From assembly GCA_040437565.1 (NCBI GenBank), contig JBDOQK010000020.1, positions 310,001 to 374,000 of the forward strand: DNA of 64,000 nucleotides, given 5' to 3'. This DNA comes from Albugo candida. Lineage: Eukaryota; Oomycota; Peronosporomycetes; Albuginales. Numbering within the stretch: position 1 is the first letter of the stretch; the number at the start of each line of letters is the position of its first letter. Shown in pieces: positions 13,901-25,379 of this stretch. The notes under the pieces are model-generated. The model was not told where the DNA came from. It ran no database searches and saw nothing but the letters and a program-made list of their open reading frames with translations. Position numbers and translations under genes: made by a program.

Positions 13901-14966
13901 CACGAGTTGAAACAACCTTGTGAACTATGGTTTATTTGACGTGAGCTCATTTGTCTAGCTCGTTACTTGCTTGCCGAGAAAGAGATTACTTGAAGCATTT
14001 ATTGGTAGTTTCATCGCTTTATCTCCGAAAGCCAATCTTCTATTGCTTCTATCCTTCTCTTCATTTTCTGCTAGAAAACTCCTCCTTCTCGTATCCATTC
14101 CTCCAGATCTTCATTAAAGAAGTAGATCAGTCAGCTCGTTTGATTTTGTGAGTGATGTGACTATTTATGTATGTCGCTGCTTTAAAGCTTTTGCGCAATC
14201 GATTCCATGTACAGATATTGCAACTTGTGTCAATGGTGGTCTTGATATAGGGATCTCAATGTATTTGATTGGGATATGTACAATATCGTGAATTAGCATT
14301 TCAATTGCCGGATAAGAATAAGCGCAAGGTTTGAGTCGAAAGAGAAAGTGAATAATGGGTGAGAGATCAGAAGAAAGCACTGTTTCAATCTCGCTTAGAA
14401 GATTTATACGTCGACAAAATATGCTAGTGCCATATCTGCCTTTGCATTATATTTTCATGTACAAATCTGAGAGTTAAAGTGGATGTTGAAAATTGCTGAA
14501 GGATTGTTCACTTGATCTCCTGATTCTAACTGCTCTTTGCGTTTGTTGCACAGTGCAATTGGATGCGACTCTGATATCCTTTCCAAATAGCGCATTTCTC
14601 CGCAACTTGCATCTGATACATTTCGCTTTTCTACTCAGTTCACATGAGCATCGTACATCGTATAGTGCTCAATAATACCTCAAAACTTGAATTGATTTCC
14701 TTCATAACTTCATTCAGGCGAGCTACCGAGCCAGAAATTCGCTGTAGTAAAGCCTAATGTGCGTTCGTGAGATGAGCGCTTCCAAATCTAAAAAGCTCAC
14801 TTTTTGTTTCTCGTCGTGAGGATCTAACAAGAAATTGTTGCCGCTTAGTGAACGCGTGGGCTCGATCTGAACCGCAATAACTCACTCTGCATGCTTCCAA
14901 GCAAATACAAAAATACTGCATTCAACCGGTATATTACTGCTGCAAAACGATACAAAATGCATGAAG
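10957..14966. other. Gene-poor interval of 4 kb
   Basis: No open frame here shows a recognisable domain, and none longer than about 90 codons looks coding. The first few hundred bases are presumably promoter and 5' leader of the USP gene. The rest has scattered stops in all frames. I saw no clear terminal repeats or tRNA. It stands out because neighbouring genes are only 60-100 bp apart. Confidence 0.5.
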
Positions 14967-15906
14967 TTACTTGCTAAGTAGAATTTGCTGTGAATGAAAA
15001 TGTTGGACGAGTTCGCGCTCGAGCCATGCAACAAACTCGATGTTTCTCACTAGTTGACGTAGGTTTTTATCGCGAATAGCTTTCCGAAACTCTTTAAAAG
15101 TCATTTTCGTAAAAAATGGCTGCTTTACAAGTAGTAAAATCATCTCACTCAAATGCTTTCGTCGTTCTACCGATTGGAAATTACTTTCGCGTTGAATCAC
15201 AAGTAGAAAGATAGAATCCCAAATAAACCTCGCATATTCTCTGGACCCCTGATCAATTACGAACAAACGCAACATGTCGGATATAATTACCGAATCTGGA
15301 GGAATGTTGCTTTCCAAATTAGCCTTTGCATTTGCCTGATGCCATACTTGTTCCCACTCATCTTTTGATAAATATCTCCATAGATGCTGCTGCTTTTCAT
15401 TGGCCGCTTTCGGATCAAAGAAATGGATGACAGCGACTGAGATAGTCTCCTGTGAAGTCGGACTTTTTACTTTTGGCTCATATTTCTCTGACTCCTTATC
15501 GTTCTGTGCGGTATCCTGCCCGTGAGTACTGGAGAGGATGTCTTCAATTGAATATCTTAGCTCTGGAATCACGTCACTCCAGGTGATAGACGGTCTCGGT
15601 ACGATGAATTTGTGCGTTGGCTCGACTTTTGGACTTAGCGGCGGTGGCTACGAATCAAACAAGTGGATCAAAAAATGAAATATACAGCAGGGATTACAGG
15701 CTTACCTTTCGTCTGATATATGATAGCTGTAGAACTCGGTCTGGTCGGATCCCTTCCTGATATAATTCAGCAATGAGATCTCTCTGCTTGTCGGAGCGCG
15801 TGTGACATACTTTAGCATTATCTGAGGCGCTTTTATTATCGGCGTTCGACGATGGAAATGCTGATGAAAGCAATGAAAACTTCGGAGGATCATTCTGCTT
15901 GCTCAT
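14967..15906 (-). CDS. Conserved-looking protein of unknown function
   Basis: Two exons, complement(join(14967..15647, 15706..15906)), give 293 aa. The 58-nt intron 15648-15705 begins GTAAGC and ends TCGTAG. It is phase 0 and joins 'YIRRK' to 'PPPLSPKVEP'. The start at 15906 is the only ATG in frame at the beginning of exon 1, followed by a Ser-rich stretch. The second exon has no in-frame ATG near its beginning, so the two exons belong together. The C-terminal 150 residues look helical and rich in Trp, Phe and basic residues (for example 'KDEWEQVWHQANAKA', 'FKEFRKAIRDKNLRQLV'). I recognise no family, signal peptide or membrane segment. It is the last gene of a run of four minus-strand genes. 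Confidence 0.7.
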
Positions 15907-16172
15907 GTGAGCGAGCCGATTCGCAGTATTTCATCAAATAACTTGCCTTTTAATGGCTTTGTATCTCATACAACTACCAGTTATTCTTCACAATTCTAAT
16001 CGCTTGATTCAGCACGTATTTCGCGACAAGATTATAAGTTTGAATCGGCTGCTCAGGAACCTTGCAGTGAATTCAATACGTTTAATAGCAGTCTAATGGT
16101 GCGCTGACCATACGGTAGATAAACAAAGCATTGAAATGAAACATTATAAGACTCGGGTCATTGCTGTGATGG

Positions 16173-17096
16173 TCAAATGGGGTCACTACGCCTGACAATG
16201 ACCACTCGCAGCTTTGATTTTCCAATCTCAACGATTGTTGCTTCTGTCATTGACAAAACCACTCCCTCTTGAGGCATTGCTACTTTCCCATTCACAAAAG
16301 AGCCATTGGTACTATCGAGATCTGTAAAATAAATCTTGCCAAATGGGTCTAGACGAAACTTGGTACCGCTTTATCGATCTGAAAGAATCAATGAGGTAGA
16401 CACTTACCTCTGCATGTGTTGTGGATATCTCCGAATCTTTTGGAAGACTGATACCCAAAGGAGGCTTGAACTTCTTCCCTGTGGAACGTCCTATCAGGCA
16501 AACAGCTGATTCTTGTGACTGATTTGCGCTCTAGTTATATCGAATGATAGTTTGTTCAGTGCATCAAAAATTGAGCCTCTAGCGTCATACTCGACCTGAT
16601 GCAATTTTAGATGAAAGTCTTTCCCACGGTAAGGGCCGCTCTGGCAGTGCACCATTAAGTCATATCCATCGGAAACTAGAACGAAGGGATGAGTAAGCGG
16701 TAAAGAATAGCATATATAATCAACTCCTCACCGCTTTGTTCGTTTTCTTTATCTGCTTCACTCGCATGTAAGATTTTTTGCTTGGAATCGAGGAAGACTT
16801 GACGTAATTCTCTGCATTTTCCTTCTACTTCCTTCTCTATAACCTACAAAGATCTTAGCATTAGCGAGTGCTTGAGACAAATGCTCGTGCCTTGCATTGT
16901 TTCGCGCATTCCGCTTGAATATATTCTTCCACAGTTTGAGTCTTCATTTCAGCTTCATTCTCTACAATCGAAGCATTTCGGCACAGCGGTAGGCACACTT
17001 CAGGCACGATCAAACGCGGGAGTGAGTTATCGCACAAATACCTAATTCATCGCGCATTGTGATGTCATTTTGCATCGGTATTGCCTGTCCAATCAT
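16173..17096 (-). CDS. FHA-domain protein, six exons
   Basis: I reconstruct complement(join(16173..16358, 16408..16530, 16596..16675, 16732..16843, 16891..16961, 17042..17096)), 208 aa; every junction keeps frame. Introns are 47-80 nt. Four are clear GT-AG; the one at 16844-16890 begins GC (CAAG|GCACGAG) and ends TTTGTAG. The C-terminal 95 residues are a forkhead-associated domain, a phosphothreonine-binding module: 'VCLIGRST' (conserved GR), 'STTHAE' (conserved S..H), 'LTDLDSTNGS'-like block read here as 'FTDLDSTNGSFVNG'. The N-terminal half is a charged, probably coiled-coil segment. Such proteins act in DNA-damage, splicing or kinase signalling; the partner cannot be told. The ATG at 17096 follows an in-frame stop upstream and sits 60 bp below the stop of the previous gene. 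Because the exons are short, single-frame ORF scanning misses this gene. Confidence 0.82.
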
Positions 17097-17156
17097 TATA
17101 GCGCTTGAAGGAAGTGGGTAAGGACCAACACTGCGTATACATTGCAAATATATGCA

Positions 17157-20100
17157 TTAAGTCTTAAGTGATACATGGACGAGCAACGCATCCTGCGCAT
17201 AGAAAATACTTGTTGTATAGCTTCCGATGCTAACATTAACAGTCCCATTCACACGCATTAATAAACCAGACGTTGCCGATCGAATTAACGCCCATAATGC
17301 CTCGATTGAGAAAACTGTCGTGAGATTTGCTTTCATACAAATTCCTTCAAGAGCGTTGGGACACAACACATCTCGTTTTACCGTACACTGTTCACCCAAG
17401 CAGCATGAGAAACAGCTCGACGTCGTTGCTGGAATTCGAATCGGGTGAAACGGAATGGGTGAAAAGTGAGCCAATGCTTCCTTGTAATACTTCAGACAGA
17501 CGATTGGCTCAGTGCCTTGCTGCCATTTACAGGGATATAGCTCAAGATCTGCTCCAGTGATCGTTATTGTTTCTTGGAATGGATTACGCAGCTCCAGTGA
17601 GGTGTCTACTTGAGATGGTTGTAAGAGATCCAAGTAGATCATCGACGAGGAAACCAAAGTAGGGGCGTGTGGGTAAAAGCTTGCGAATGTCTCGAGTTTT
17701 GTATGCATGAGCAATGAAGAAAGTGCTGGCTTTAATAGCTCCAAGTCGGAACTTGATGATGAGCCCCGTATCGAAATCTACAAAGCACAATTTCAATGGG
17801 GAATATATAATAGAATCGGAGAAGTCTATTACCTCTTGAGCTTTTCCGTTCGTGAAATACCCAGAGACAAAATTGGACAAGAACGAACGTGGTATGAAGT
17901 CTGCGGGAAATACAGGCTCGAAAATAAACGTACCATTCAAGAGAGTTGGTACTCGACAACAACGAAGCGAGAAATTTGAAATCTTCGCGGTTCCAAGCCA
18001 TGTATTTTGGTAATAAACATCCAGGACAAGCGCTCCTAGCTTAATCGATAGAAAAGAAGGATTCTCGATCACAAAATGCAGCTGTATACGTAATGAGGAG
18101 ACATGACCAGCTGTAATGTCTAAGCCAGAAATACGAATTGGTGGTGACGAGAATTGATCTAAAGCTGTTATGTTGCTGAAAACTTTGATAGGAATCTGAA
18201 AGAGACGCAAGAGACCCATTTGTGTTTTGGCGAATGGGAAGGCCCCTTCATCGAGAGATGAAACTTTTGTTTGCATTCCAATTGGAATTGCTCCCCGTCC
18301 ATTCAAGACTCGATTGATAAACTGGGCCATCAAGACGACCTGGCTCTTTTCATGAAATTGGACTGGGTAGAATCGAGTCATATTGAGTGACAACGACGCG
18401 CTTTTTCTAAATACAAATTTGCAGACCTCTTCACTGCTTTGCAATTTGCCCATACTCAATCGTTCTGCGTTGATCAGTTCCAAACCAACTCGAAGGCGTG
18501 ATATGTTGAGAGCTATATGAATGGAAGAAGGCAATAGTATCCTAGCTGACAGATTGATGCGAATCGACATTGCTGTCTTCCCATCAGCTGATGCATCATG
18601 ACTTGGCTCGAGATGAATATCCAGCTCACGAAATAATATTTCCTGAATCATTGTATAATTCGGTGGAACACCAACAAATTGAGTTTCAATGCCTAATTTC
18701 AACAGCGCCGTGTTCATCCATTGACATCGTTGAAATTCTCCCTCAACGATGACGGCTGTAAGTCGATTGGAAAGACCTTGCAAGTATTTAGAAAAGAATG
18801 CATCAACTTCATGGCTAACGGAGCCTGCTCTATCTAATTTGGGCTGAAGCAGCCCATTCAACCGGATAAAAGTAGCATGAGGTCGTAGATCAAATGGCCC
18901 TCGGACACGGCCGAGGAGCTCGTCTTTCGTACTGATTGCTAAACTCATTGATCCAAGCGACACGGAGAAAATGGATGGATTCCAGATTGAGATATTCACG
19001 TTTACAGGCTCAGTATCAGCCGTCGTATTTTGCTGCCCGGGCAGCAAGAAACTCATGATGCTGACATTATTCAGACCACTCATTCCAGGGATTATGGTGA
19101 CAACATTTAGCGAAAGGTTTTGCAGACTCAGAACTCCTGAACAATACAACGTCAATTATAACCGATTGAAATGATCAAGCTCTTCTCACCGAGTGCTCCG
19201 ACCGCTGTTATCTGCATTGATCCGTGTAACCAAAGGCTTGTCTGCTTGCTATTTATTGTACGTCGGACGAAATATCCAAACTTTTTGCCATCATCGATGA
19301 AGACCAGATGTGCTGCTGTATTGATTGTCAGATTCTGGTCACCAATCAGAGTTGCATTGATGAGGGTCAAGTCATATGACCAAAGATTTCCTAAAACGGA
19401 TTTTGGAGAGATTTCGGGCCCATCAAAGAGTGATACATTCAGATCGATTTTCTGTATATGGAGCGGTGAATGCGGTCCAAGCGGATTCGAAATGTCTACT
19501 TGCAAGGTGGCTTCAATTTCGACAGAATCGTTCATAGCAGCAGGATCCGGTCGTCTAAGTAGCATTTGTTCAAAGTTCATTTGTTTGATAAATGGAGTCC
19601 GTCGAGGTGGTACTTGCGTCACAATGCTAAGATTGCGTAAAGGCAAATCAAAAATATCAAGATCAGTTGCATGTGAGGAGCACGTCTTCACGACGAAATC
19701 GGTCGATCGATTACTCAAGTAGTTGGATACCATAGAGCTCAAAGATGATTGATTGCCTGCTAGCATCCTACCTCGGAAACGCATTAAATTGTACCCTTTT
19801 GCCATCACTTCTGGGCTCCTGTCGAGACAAGCTCGAGAGGAAGCTTCAAAGGCGGCTATGGGAAGGGAGCTAGCCGATTCGAATGATTGAAGCCGGCAAA
19901 TCAAAGCTTGCTGATGATATCCTTCCAGACACAGATTTCCAATCGTTTGCAACGACAATATTGATGGATTGTATACACAAGCCTCGACATCGGCCAATAC
20001 TTTGAGCGGCGTCGAATGATTCATTTCTATCGATACAATTTTCAGAAACCTTAGACCTTGCAATCCGTCCAGACTTAATTGCTTTGACAGGACTATATGG

Positions 20101-20714
20101 TCAGTAGACAAGTGAAAAGGTCCAAATGGAACAGATATGCTCAAAAGCGCTTTCAGCTGGAAGTGTATTTGAGCATTGCGGATAATGTCTCGAGCAAACA
20201 AGTTCCATCCTGAGGTATTCTGTCCTTGATTTATGGAATGGATGGCGATATTGAGCGTTTGATTCTCTAGCTTTAGAATGTTCCCACCGTGGCGAATTGT
20301 AATACGTGGTGTCAGAAATGTGCCAACAGACTGCTCGAGGTATAGAATGTGAAAAATGCTTGGCCTAAGAAGCGCCGGAAGAAATTGCGTTGATCGAATT
20401 TCCATCGTAATGTCCATCGAAACATTTGTCTTCGTCGGGTTTTTCAAATTCATGCGTTTTATTGTCATTTCAGTGCTACGGATTGCAGTTGTTGCGATTG
20501 AGTGCATTTGTGACTGCAATACTGCAAATGTTAAGAGAAGCAGACCCAAAATTGCACTCAGGGCAGTAAGGAGCTTAAAGCATCGTGTAGATCGACGAGA
20601 GGATAAATATTCCAACGCGCGCGTTTGGATGCTATCCGCGTGTCTATAAGGAAGCAACGGATCCTCTACGCGTGACATATCAACGCTTTCTTCGTCATCG
20701 TCTGGCAAAGTCAT
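17157..20714 (-). CDS. Large one-pass membrane protein with LEA-2-like luminal units
   Basis: Three exons, complement(join(17157..17777, 17833..19136, 19190..20714)), give 1149 aa. Introns 17778-17832 (55 nt, GTAATA..TTGTAG) and 19137-19189 (53 nt, GTGAGA..TTCAG) join three overlapping frames into one. The start is ATG 20714; there is a stop 17 codons upstream. An acidic cytosolic head with 'EDPLLPY' is followed by a single membrane helix at about residues 46-66. The remaining 1,080 residues are beta-rich with many N-glycosylation sequons, and repeat the pattern 'v.i.NPs...l.lg...l.v...g...g' at least five times ('NISNPLGPHSPLHI', 'NISIWNPSIFSVSLG', 'VIENPSFLSIKLGALVLDV', 'ELRNPFQETITITGADLEL'). 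That pattern matches LEA-2 domains as in yeast Tag1 (DUF3712). A vacuolar or lysosomal, possibly lipid-handling role is inference. Confidence 0.72.
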
Positions 20715-20791
20715 GAGATCTTCCAAAGCGATAATGGAGACAAATATAACGGATAGGTATACTCATTGCGTTTCAAAATCTTACGTAACCG

Positions 20792-22193
20792 TTAGACATA
20801 GATGGCAAATGCATGACGGAAGCAATACACGAAAATGAGAGCGCCAAAGCTGTAGACAATGATTCGGCTCATTACCATACAAACCATGTGATCCAGAGGA
20901 TCTATATGTTGGCGTTTTTTTAGTGTAGCCGCGAGATTCAGTCTACTTTGGTCGACTGATTTGCGATTTTCTATTGCATCGGCAACTCGAAGCTTGTGTC
21001 GCCGTACAGCAGCTCGAATAGCGTCATCATGCCACACTGGTGATGGAAAAACATCATTTTCTTCTTTTTTCAACTTTTCATTTTCCTCCTTGAGTTGATT
21101 ATCTTCCAAAGTGCCCAGTTGAGATACTTCGTTTTCGCTTATTTTTGTTCCAAACGCAGGAGAAATCTCCATTTCGTCCGCAATTTCCCCGCTTCCAATT
21201 TTCGTACCATTGACACCATCAGTATCCTTATCCTGATGTAATGATTCCTCACTCAACGTTTGATTCCGTTTGTCCAAAATACTTTGGATATCTGCAATCA
21301 AGTCAGAATCGAGCCCCATTTTCACAAGTACATCTTTTTCAATCTGAGCCGAATGAGTTTCACTTGTTATATCGGACTGAATGCTCACTGGGACTAATTT
21401 TGAATACTGGCGCAAATCGTTCGAAATTAATTCCTTGGCACCAGGCCTTTCACTGTTTTCTGTTGCTTCTTCTTTCCCATGATCGGCCGAGCCAGCCTCT
21501 TGATTTACTGACGTATCTGACTTGTGTCCCAAATTGCTCTGCTGCCTGAGCGCTTCAGTGTCTAATATATGACATATATTCGTGGCCAGCTCCACAAGAA
21601 ATACTGCGGTTTCTTCAGTTGCGGCGACATCAAACAAAGCCTGAGCACAAGCGGACGAAGTTTCAATTATTCGACGTCCTTCTGAGGTAGAAAGAAACTC
21701 AATCATCAGTTGAATAGTCCGGAAGAGTTGATGGCTAGCATTTTTAGACTCTGGTGTGTTTATAGCCTGAGATATTTTGTGTATCAATGCGACACTATCC
21801 AGGACGAGGTCACGACCTTGTTTTGAAACAAGCGCCTGCAAAACTTGATGTTGTAGATGGCTCGAATGCTCGCGTAATATGGCTGTTTTTTCAGAGTTGT
21901 ATATCTTCAAACTATTTGACACTGTTGCAGACGCAATTCTCGCCAGCTCTATCGCCCGTTGTGGTGCCAATCGTTTGGAGTGTGTCCATAATGAGTAAGT
22001 CAACACATAAGGATTCAAAATTGAATTTGCAATTCGATTGGAAAGCGGTGATACGATATGTTCTTCAAGAAGTCTCATGATCCGGCTACGAATGGATACA
22101 ATTATCCTGTTATTACGCACAGTCTTTTCGGGTATGACAGAATTTAAAATTAGCCCTGACTCACTTGTAAGCGCTAGAAATTACTTCCAGCAT
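20792..22193 (-). CDS. Tail-anchored protein of unknown function
   Basis: Exons complement(join(20792..22085, 22165..22193)) give 440 aa. The 29-nt first exon (MLEVISSAY) ends at the strong donor AA|GTGAGT, and the 79-nt intron ends ATTCGTAG. Without it the long exon would have to begin at a non-ATG codon or at the internal Met 22078. The N-terminal 170 residues are helical (for example 'QLMIEFLSTSEGRRIIE'). A charged, low-complexity middle part (residues 200-350) follows. The last 25 residues form one hydrophobic segment ('IIVYSFGALIFVYCF'), so the protein is probably inserted by its tail with the bulk in the cytosol. I recognise no family. Its stop lies 77 bp upstream of the start of the LEA-2-like membrane protein gene. 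Confidence 0.68.
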
Positions 22194-22902
22194 CAATTTG
22201 GACGACTTTTCAACGGGTCGATCGACGCACGAATGTATGTGTTACGAATGTAGCTGCTCTCACGTAAAAATATTCGTGTGACAGTTATCAATGAGCTCGT
22301 CTCTTTTTTGAGCAGCAATGTATCATCTCGACAAGCGTCGACGGAGTATATCGTAGTATGTGAGCAAAAGTAAGAATTTGATACGCAAAGTAGTGAAGAT
22401 TATAGGCTTCCATTGTCAGTAAGAATAACGCAAGAGTGCGGTGATGGCTTGTGAAGCTGAGAAGCACTAGCACTTGCATACACAGCTAGCCTCGCAAGCA
22501 GCTTGTACCAAAATATCGACGCTTAATCGAGCGGTTGGCTTGCAAACGTCAGTTCGAGGTTGTATGCACCTAAAAACATAATATATGAAGAAGCCAGAGA
22601 ATGCACTACAATACGGGCAGTAATGTAGCTAGTGTAAACGGTCTAGCATTCCTTGTAATCACAATTTATAACTATCACAATCACANNNNNNNNNNNNNNN
22701 NNNNNNNNNNNNNNNNNNNNNNNNNNNNNNNNNNNNNNNNNNNNNNNNNNNNNNNNNNNNNNNNNNNNNNNNNNNNNNNNNNNNNATACGGGCAGTAATG
22801 TAGCTATTGTAAACGGTCTAGCATTCCTTGTAATCACAATTTATAACTATCACAATCACAACCTCTAACTTTAATATTAGTCTCATCATCCGTTAATGGA
22901 AG
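22194..22902. other. Intergenic region with assembly gap
   Basis: Shared 5' side of two divergent genes (tail-anchored protein and WW protein). The 100-N gap at 22686-22785 is flanked by two 75-bp copies of one sequence (22611-22685 and 22786-22860) with a single mismatch, so the real spacer is about 175 bp shorter. No other feature seen. Confidence 0.7.
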
Positions 22903-23549
22903 ATGGCGAGTCGGGGCGTAAATGGAGCAAGTGAATCAACTTTAAATGATCGTTTTATTAAATGTGAAGGATGTAATGTCAATATACCAAAAGAAGATAT
23001 GATCAAAGCAGGAAACTGCACAGTTTGTAGACGAGTTCCATCGAATATACAGCAGTTGAATATGGTAGAATTCACTGAAGCAACCCCGAAAAAAATCTCA
23101 AAGAGAAAACGATGGACTGTATTGATATCCAAGAAAGGAAGAGAATACTATTATAACACAGAAACAGGTGAGGAATGCTGGGAGAAACCCGCAGATTTTG
23201 AAGCATTTGCTTCCGAGGAAGATCAGTTTGGTAAGTGGAACCTACACTCGCTATTCTGGTCTGAGGTAAACATTTTGATAATTCAGTCCCTTTTCGAAAT
23301 GATGCGGTCAAAAATGCAGTTTTGATGGAACAGGCAAAAAATGAGGCAAACAAACTCGGGATCCCTGTGCAATTGATCGATACAGAAATACAAACGGCTG
23401 ATGCTAACAAGGACAAGTTTGAAAAGCTGGACACGACTGAGTCAGCTGATTCTTCCGCTGTGCAGTGTGAGGATCAATCAGATCACAATGAAGCTTCGCG
23501 GCACACTAATCACAAAGAAAAAGATCGAAGCTCATGTTCTACTATGTGA
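22903..23549 (+). CDS. WW-domain protein with a possible CaaX tail
   Basis: Two exons, join(22903..23230, 23287..23549), give 196 aa; the 56-nt intron runs GTAAGT..ATTCAG. The N-terminal 45 residues hold two CxxC pairs (KCEGC and CTVCRR), suggesting a small zinc-binding fold. Residues about 68-95 form a WW domain ('KRWTVLISKKGREYYYNTET' followed by GEECWEKP): both Trp, the Tyr block and the final Pro are present, so it should bind proline-rich peptides. The rest is charged and probably disordered. The protein ends in Cys-Ser-Thr-Met, which fits a CaaX prenylation box, so membrane attachment is possible. A specific orthologue is not recognised. Confidence 0.8.
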
Positions 23550-23748
23550 ATAATCTAGAGCGAATATTGATCGTTTGGTAAATAGCTGTCTTACATTTAG
23601 TCTGCTCAATTCACAACTTTGTCGAACGCGGAGCTAATTGGTGCGGCTTAGATACATCAACTCGTGGACATTAACATTACGCTTTGCTTAATCATTTCTT
23701 CCGTTGCCAAGGACTTAACTTACAAGCTTTCATAGTTTGCATCTGTAT

Positions 23749-25015
23749 TCAAACAGAACTGATTGTTTGTAGAGCGTCGTATAATGGAGTTGCAGCTTTA
23801 GGTGGGGGTTCTGATCCGGTCAATAACTGCGTGTTTGTAATTTCTCGGCCATAAAATGTGTGATTGATATCAGGACGAGATATAATGACCGCTCCTTCCA
23901 GTGAAATGCCGGCGAAAAGACCTCTTGAATGCGAGTATGAGTAACAAGGCGCAATACCGTCAACGGAAGTGCCAAGAGAGCCAGAAGCCACACGACCAAC
24001 GAGACCAGTAGCGACGCCAAGTTCTGCTCCTAAATTCACTTGTGTTGTAGACGAGAAAGCTTCGACAGCCTCTAAATATCATAATTAGTACCAAATGAGA
24101 TCATTATGCAACGAAAGATACCGAGCTGTACATACGTGGGGTATTGAGAATAATAATGACATCTGTCAGCTCTGCACCAATCTGTGCACCCCAGCCAAGC
24201 CCTGCTGTTCCTATAGCCGATGGTGCTGACCAAATACCACCAGGTAGCTTTGCTATCACCAAACCTGTACCCAACCGAGCAGAAAAAATTATTCCAGCTT
24301 TGAGCACTGTCATAAACTAAATTGATTGGCTTCAGACGCATATTTCGTTAATTAGAATGCTAGTAATTTTACCACGAGGCCTCTCGCTTTGCGAAGAAGC
24401 GGAAGTGGTATGGAATGATCCTTGATGGCGTCTTGATTTTTGATAGCCTGGATGCTGTACGAAGCTTTCCGTATCTCCTCGCGCAAGGTGAACGAATATG
24501 GGGAATTGAAAAGAGCTCTATTTCCATCTAATGGGAGCAAATTCTCTCTGCTCGCGTTGCTGATTGTTCTACCTATAGTCCGGTTTACTTCAAGAAATCA
24601 AAAAGGTAGACAATTGATTTGTACGGAGTTCTTCCTGCTCTGGTAGCATGAGATCGTAGCATCGGTAGCACACACGTTGCGGATTGTGTGGGTTCATTGT
24701 GAGGTATTGCTTTTCCGGGTTGCTCAAAATGTATTCTTTGCGCAAAAGAGATTGTTTCGTACAACTTCCACAGAACACGTGACCTAAGTGCCATTTTAGC
24801 CCTATTCAAGCAACATTTTTCCGTGGGTTAATATTACCACAACGACTTAAAGTATAAGCAGCAAACAACTTTATGAGATAAGATAAGGGCACTGAGAGTT
24901 ACTAGACGTACCGACAATGATGTTTTCGATGAGTCCAGTCAAATAATTGCTGACATCCGTAGCAAGAAATTACTTCTCCATCAGGAATCCATCGCAAAGT
25001 TGTGTTAGAATTCAT
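23749..25015 (-). CDS. FYVE zinc finger plus SYLF (Ysc84) lipid-binding protein
   Basis: I reconstruct complement(join(23749..24071, 24136..24316, 24373..24572, 24625..24783, 24838..24845, 24912..25015)), 324 aa with all junctions in frame. Introns are 52-66 nt. The FYVE finger, which binds phosphatidylinositol 3-phosphate on endosomes, occupies residues 8-85: WIPD, C18..C21, RKHHC, then RRCGHVFCGSC and RVCYRC at its end. The RCG part of the core motif is encoded by an 8-nt microexon. The SYLF domain follows from about residue 135: 'IPLPLLRKARGLV', 'MTVLKAGIIFSARLGTG', 'GGIWSAPSAIGTAGLGWG', 'GAELGVATGLVGR', 'YSYSHSRGLFAGISLEGAVI'. SYLF domains bind phosphoinositides and, in fungi, actin. FYVE-SYLF fusions are common in oomycetes. 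A role in endocytosis is likely. Confidence 0.9.
24838..24845 (-). other. 8-nt microexon of the FYVE-SYLF gene
   Basis: On the minus strand the sequence TCGTTGTG lies between CTTTAAG and GTAATA. Spliced between CATTGTCG (exon 1 end, donor GTACGT) and GTCACGTGTTC (exon 3 start, acceptor CACTTAG), it produces His-His-Cys-Arg-Arg-Cys-Gly-His-Val-Phe-Cys, the invariant FYVE core. Skipping it removes the Cys-Gly and breaks the frame. Confidence 0.82.
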
Positions 25016-25379
25016 CTATGTTGTGTAGATACACTAATGTAAGAGTAGTCCCTACATTGAAGTGGCATCGGACGACTGGAGCACTGATAATGTCGTGCTT
25101 GCGATATGAGGCTAGTAAGCGCAGTTCAAGTTAGCCATTGCCGGCGATATGACTCCAGCTTCGTTACAGATGTGTATGGCAGCTCGCTAGCAGCTACTGA
25201 GCGTTATCGTCCACATAATACGAACAAATCGTGCGATAGTAAAAGACACTTTTGCGTAGATAATTTACAATAAATCTGTGATAAAGGTTCATGTCCGCTA
25301 TATACTAATGTTAAAAATGCATGCAACCACACTAGTGCTAAAGGGAAATGAACGGGATAACTAGGGTCGTAAAATATGT
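25016..25379. other. Intergenic, nothing recognised
   Basis: AT-rich spacer between the start of the FYVE-SYLF gene and the stop of the small secreted protein. I see no coding or repeat structure. Confidence 0.5.

Noticed and set aside
19171-19722. A 183-codon plus-strand frame opposite the LEA-2-like gene
   Set aside because: Antisense shadow of a well-supported gene.
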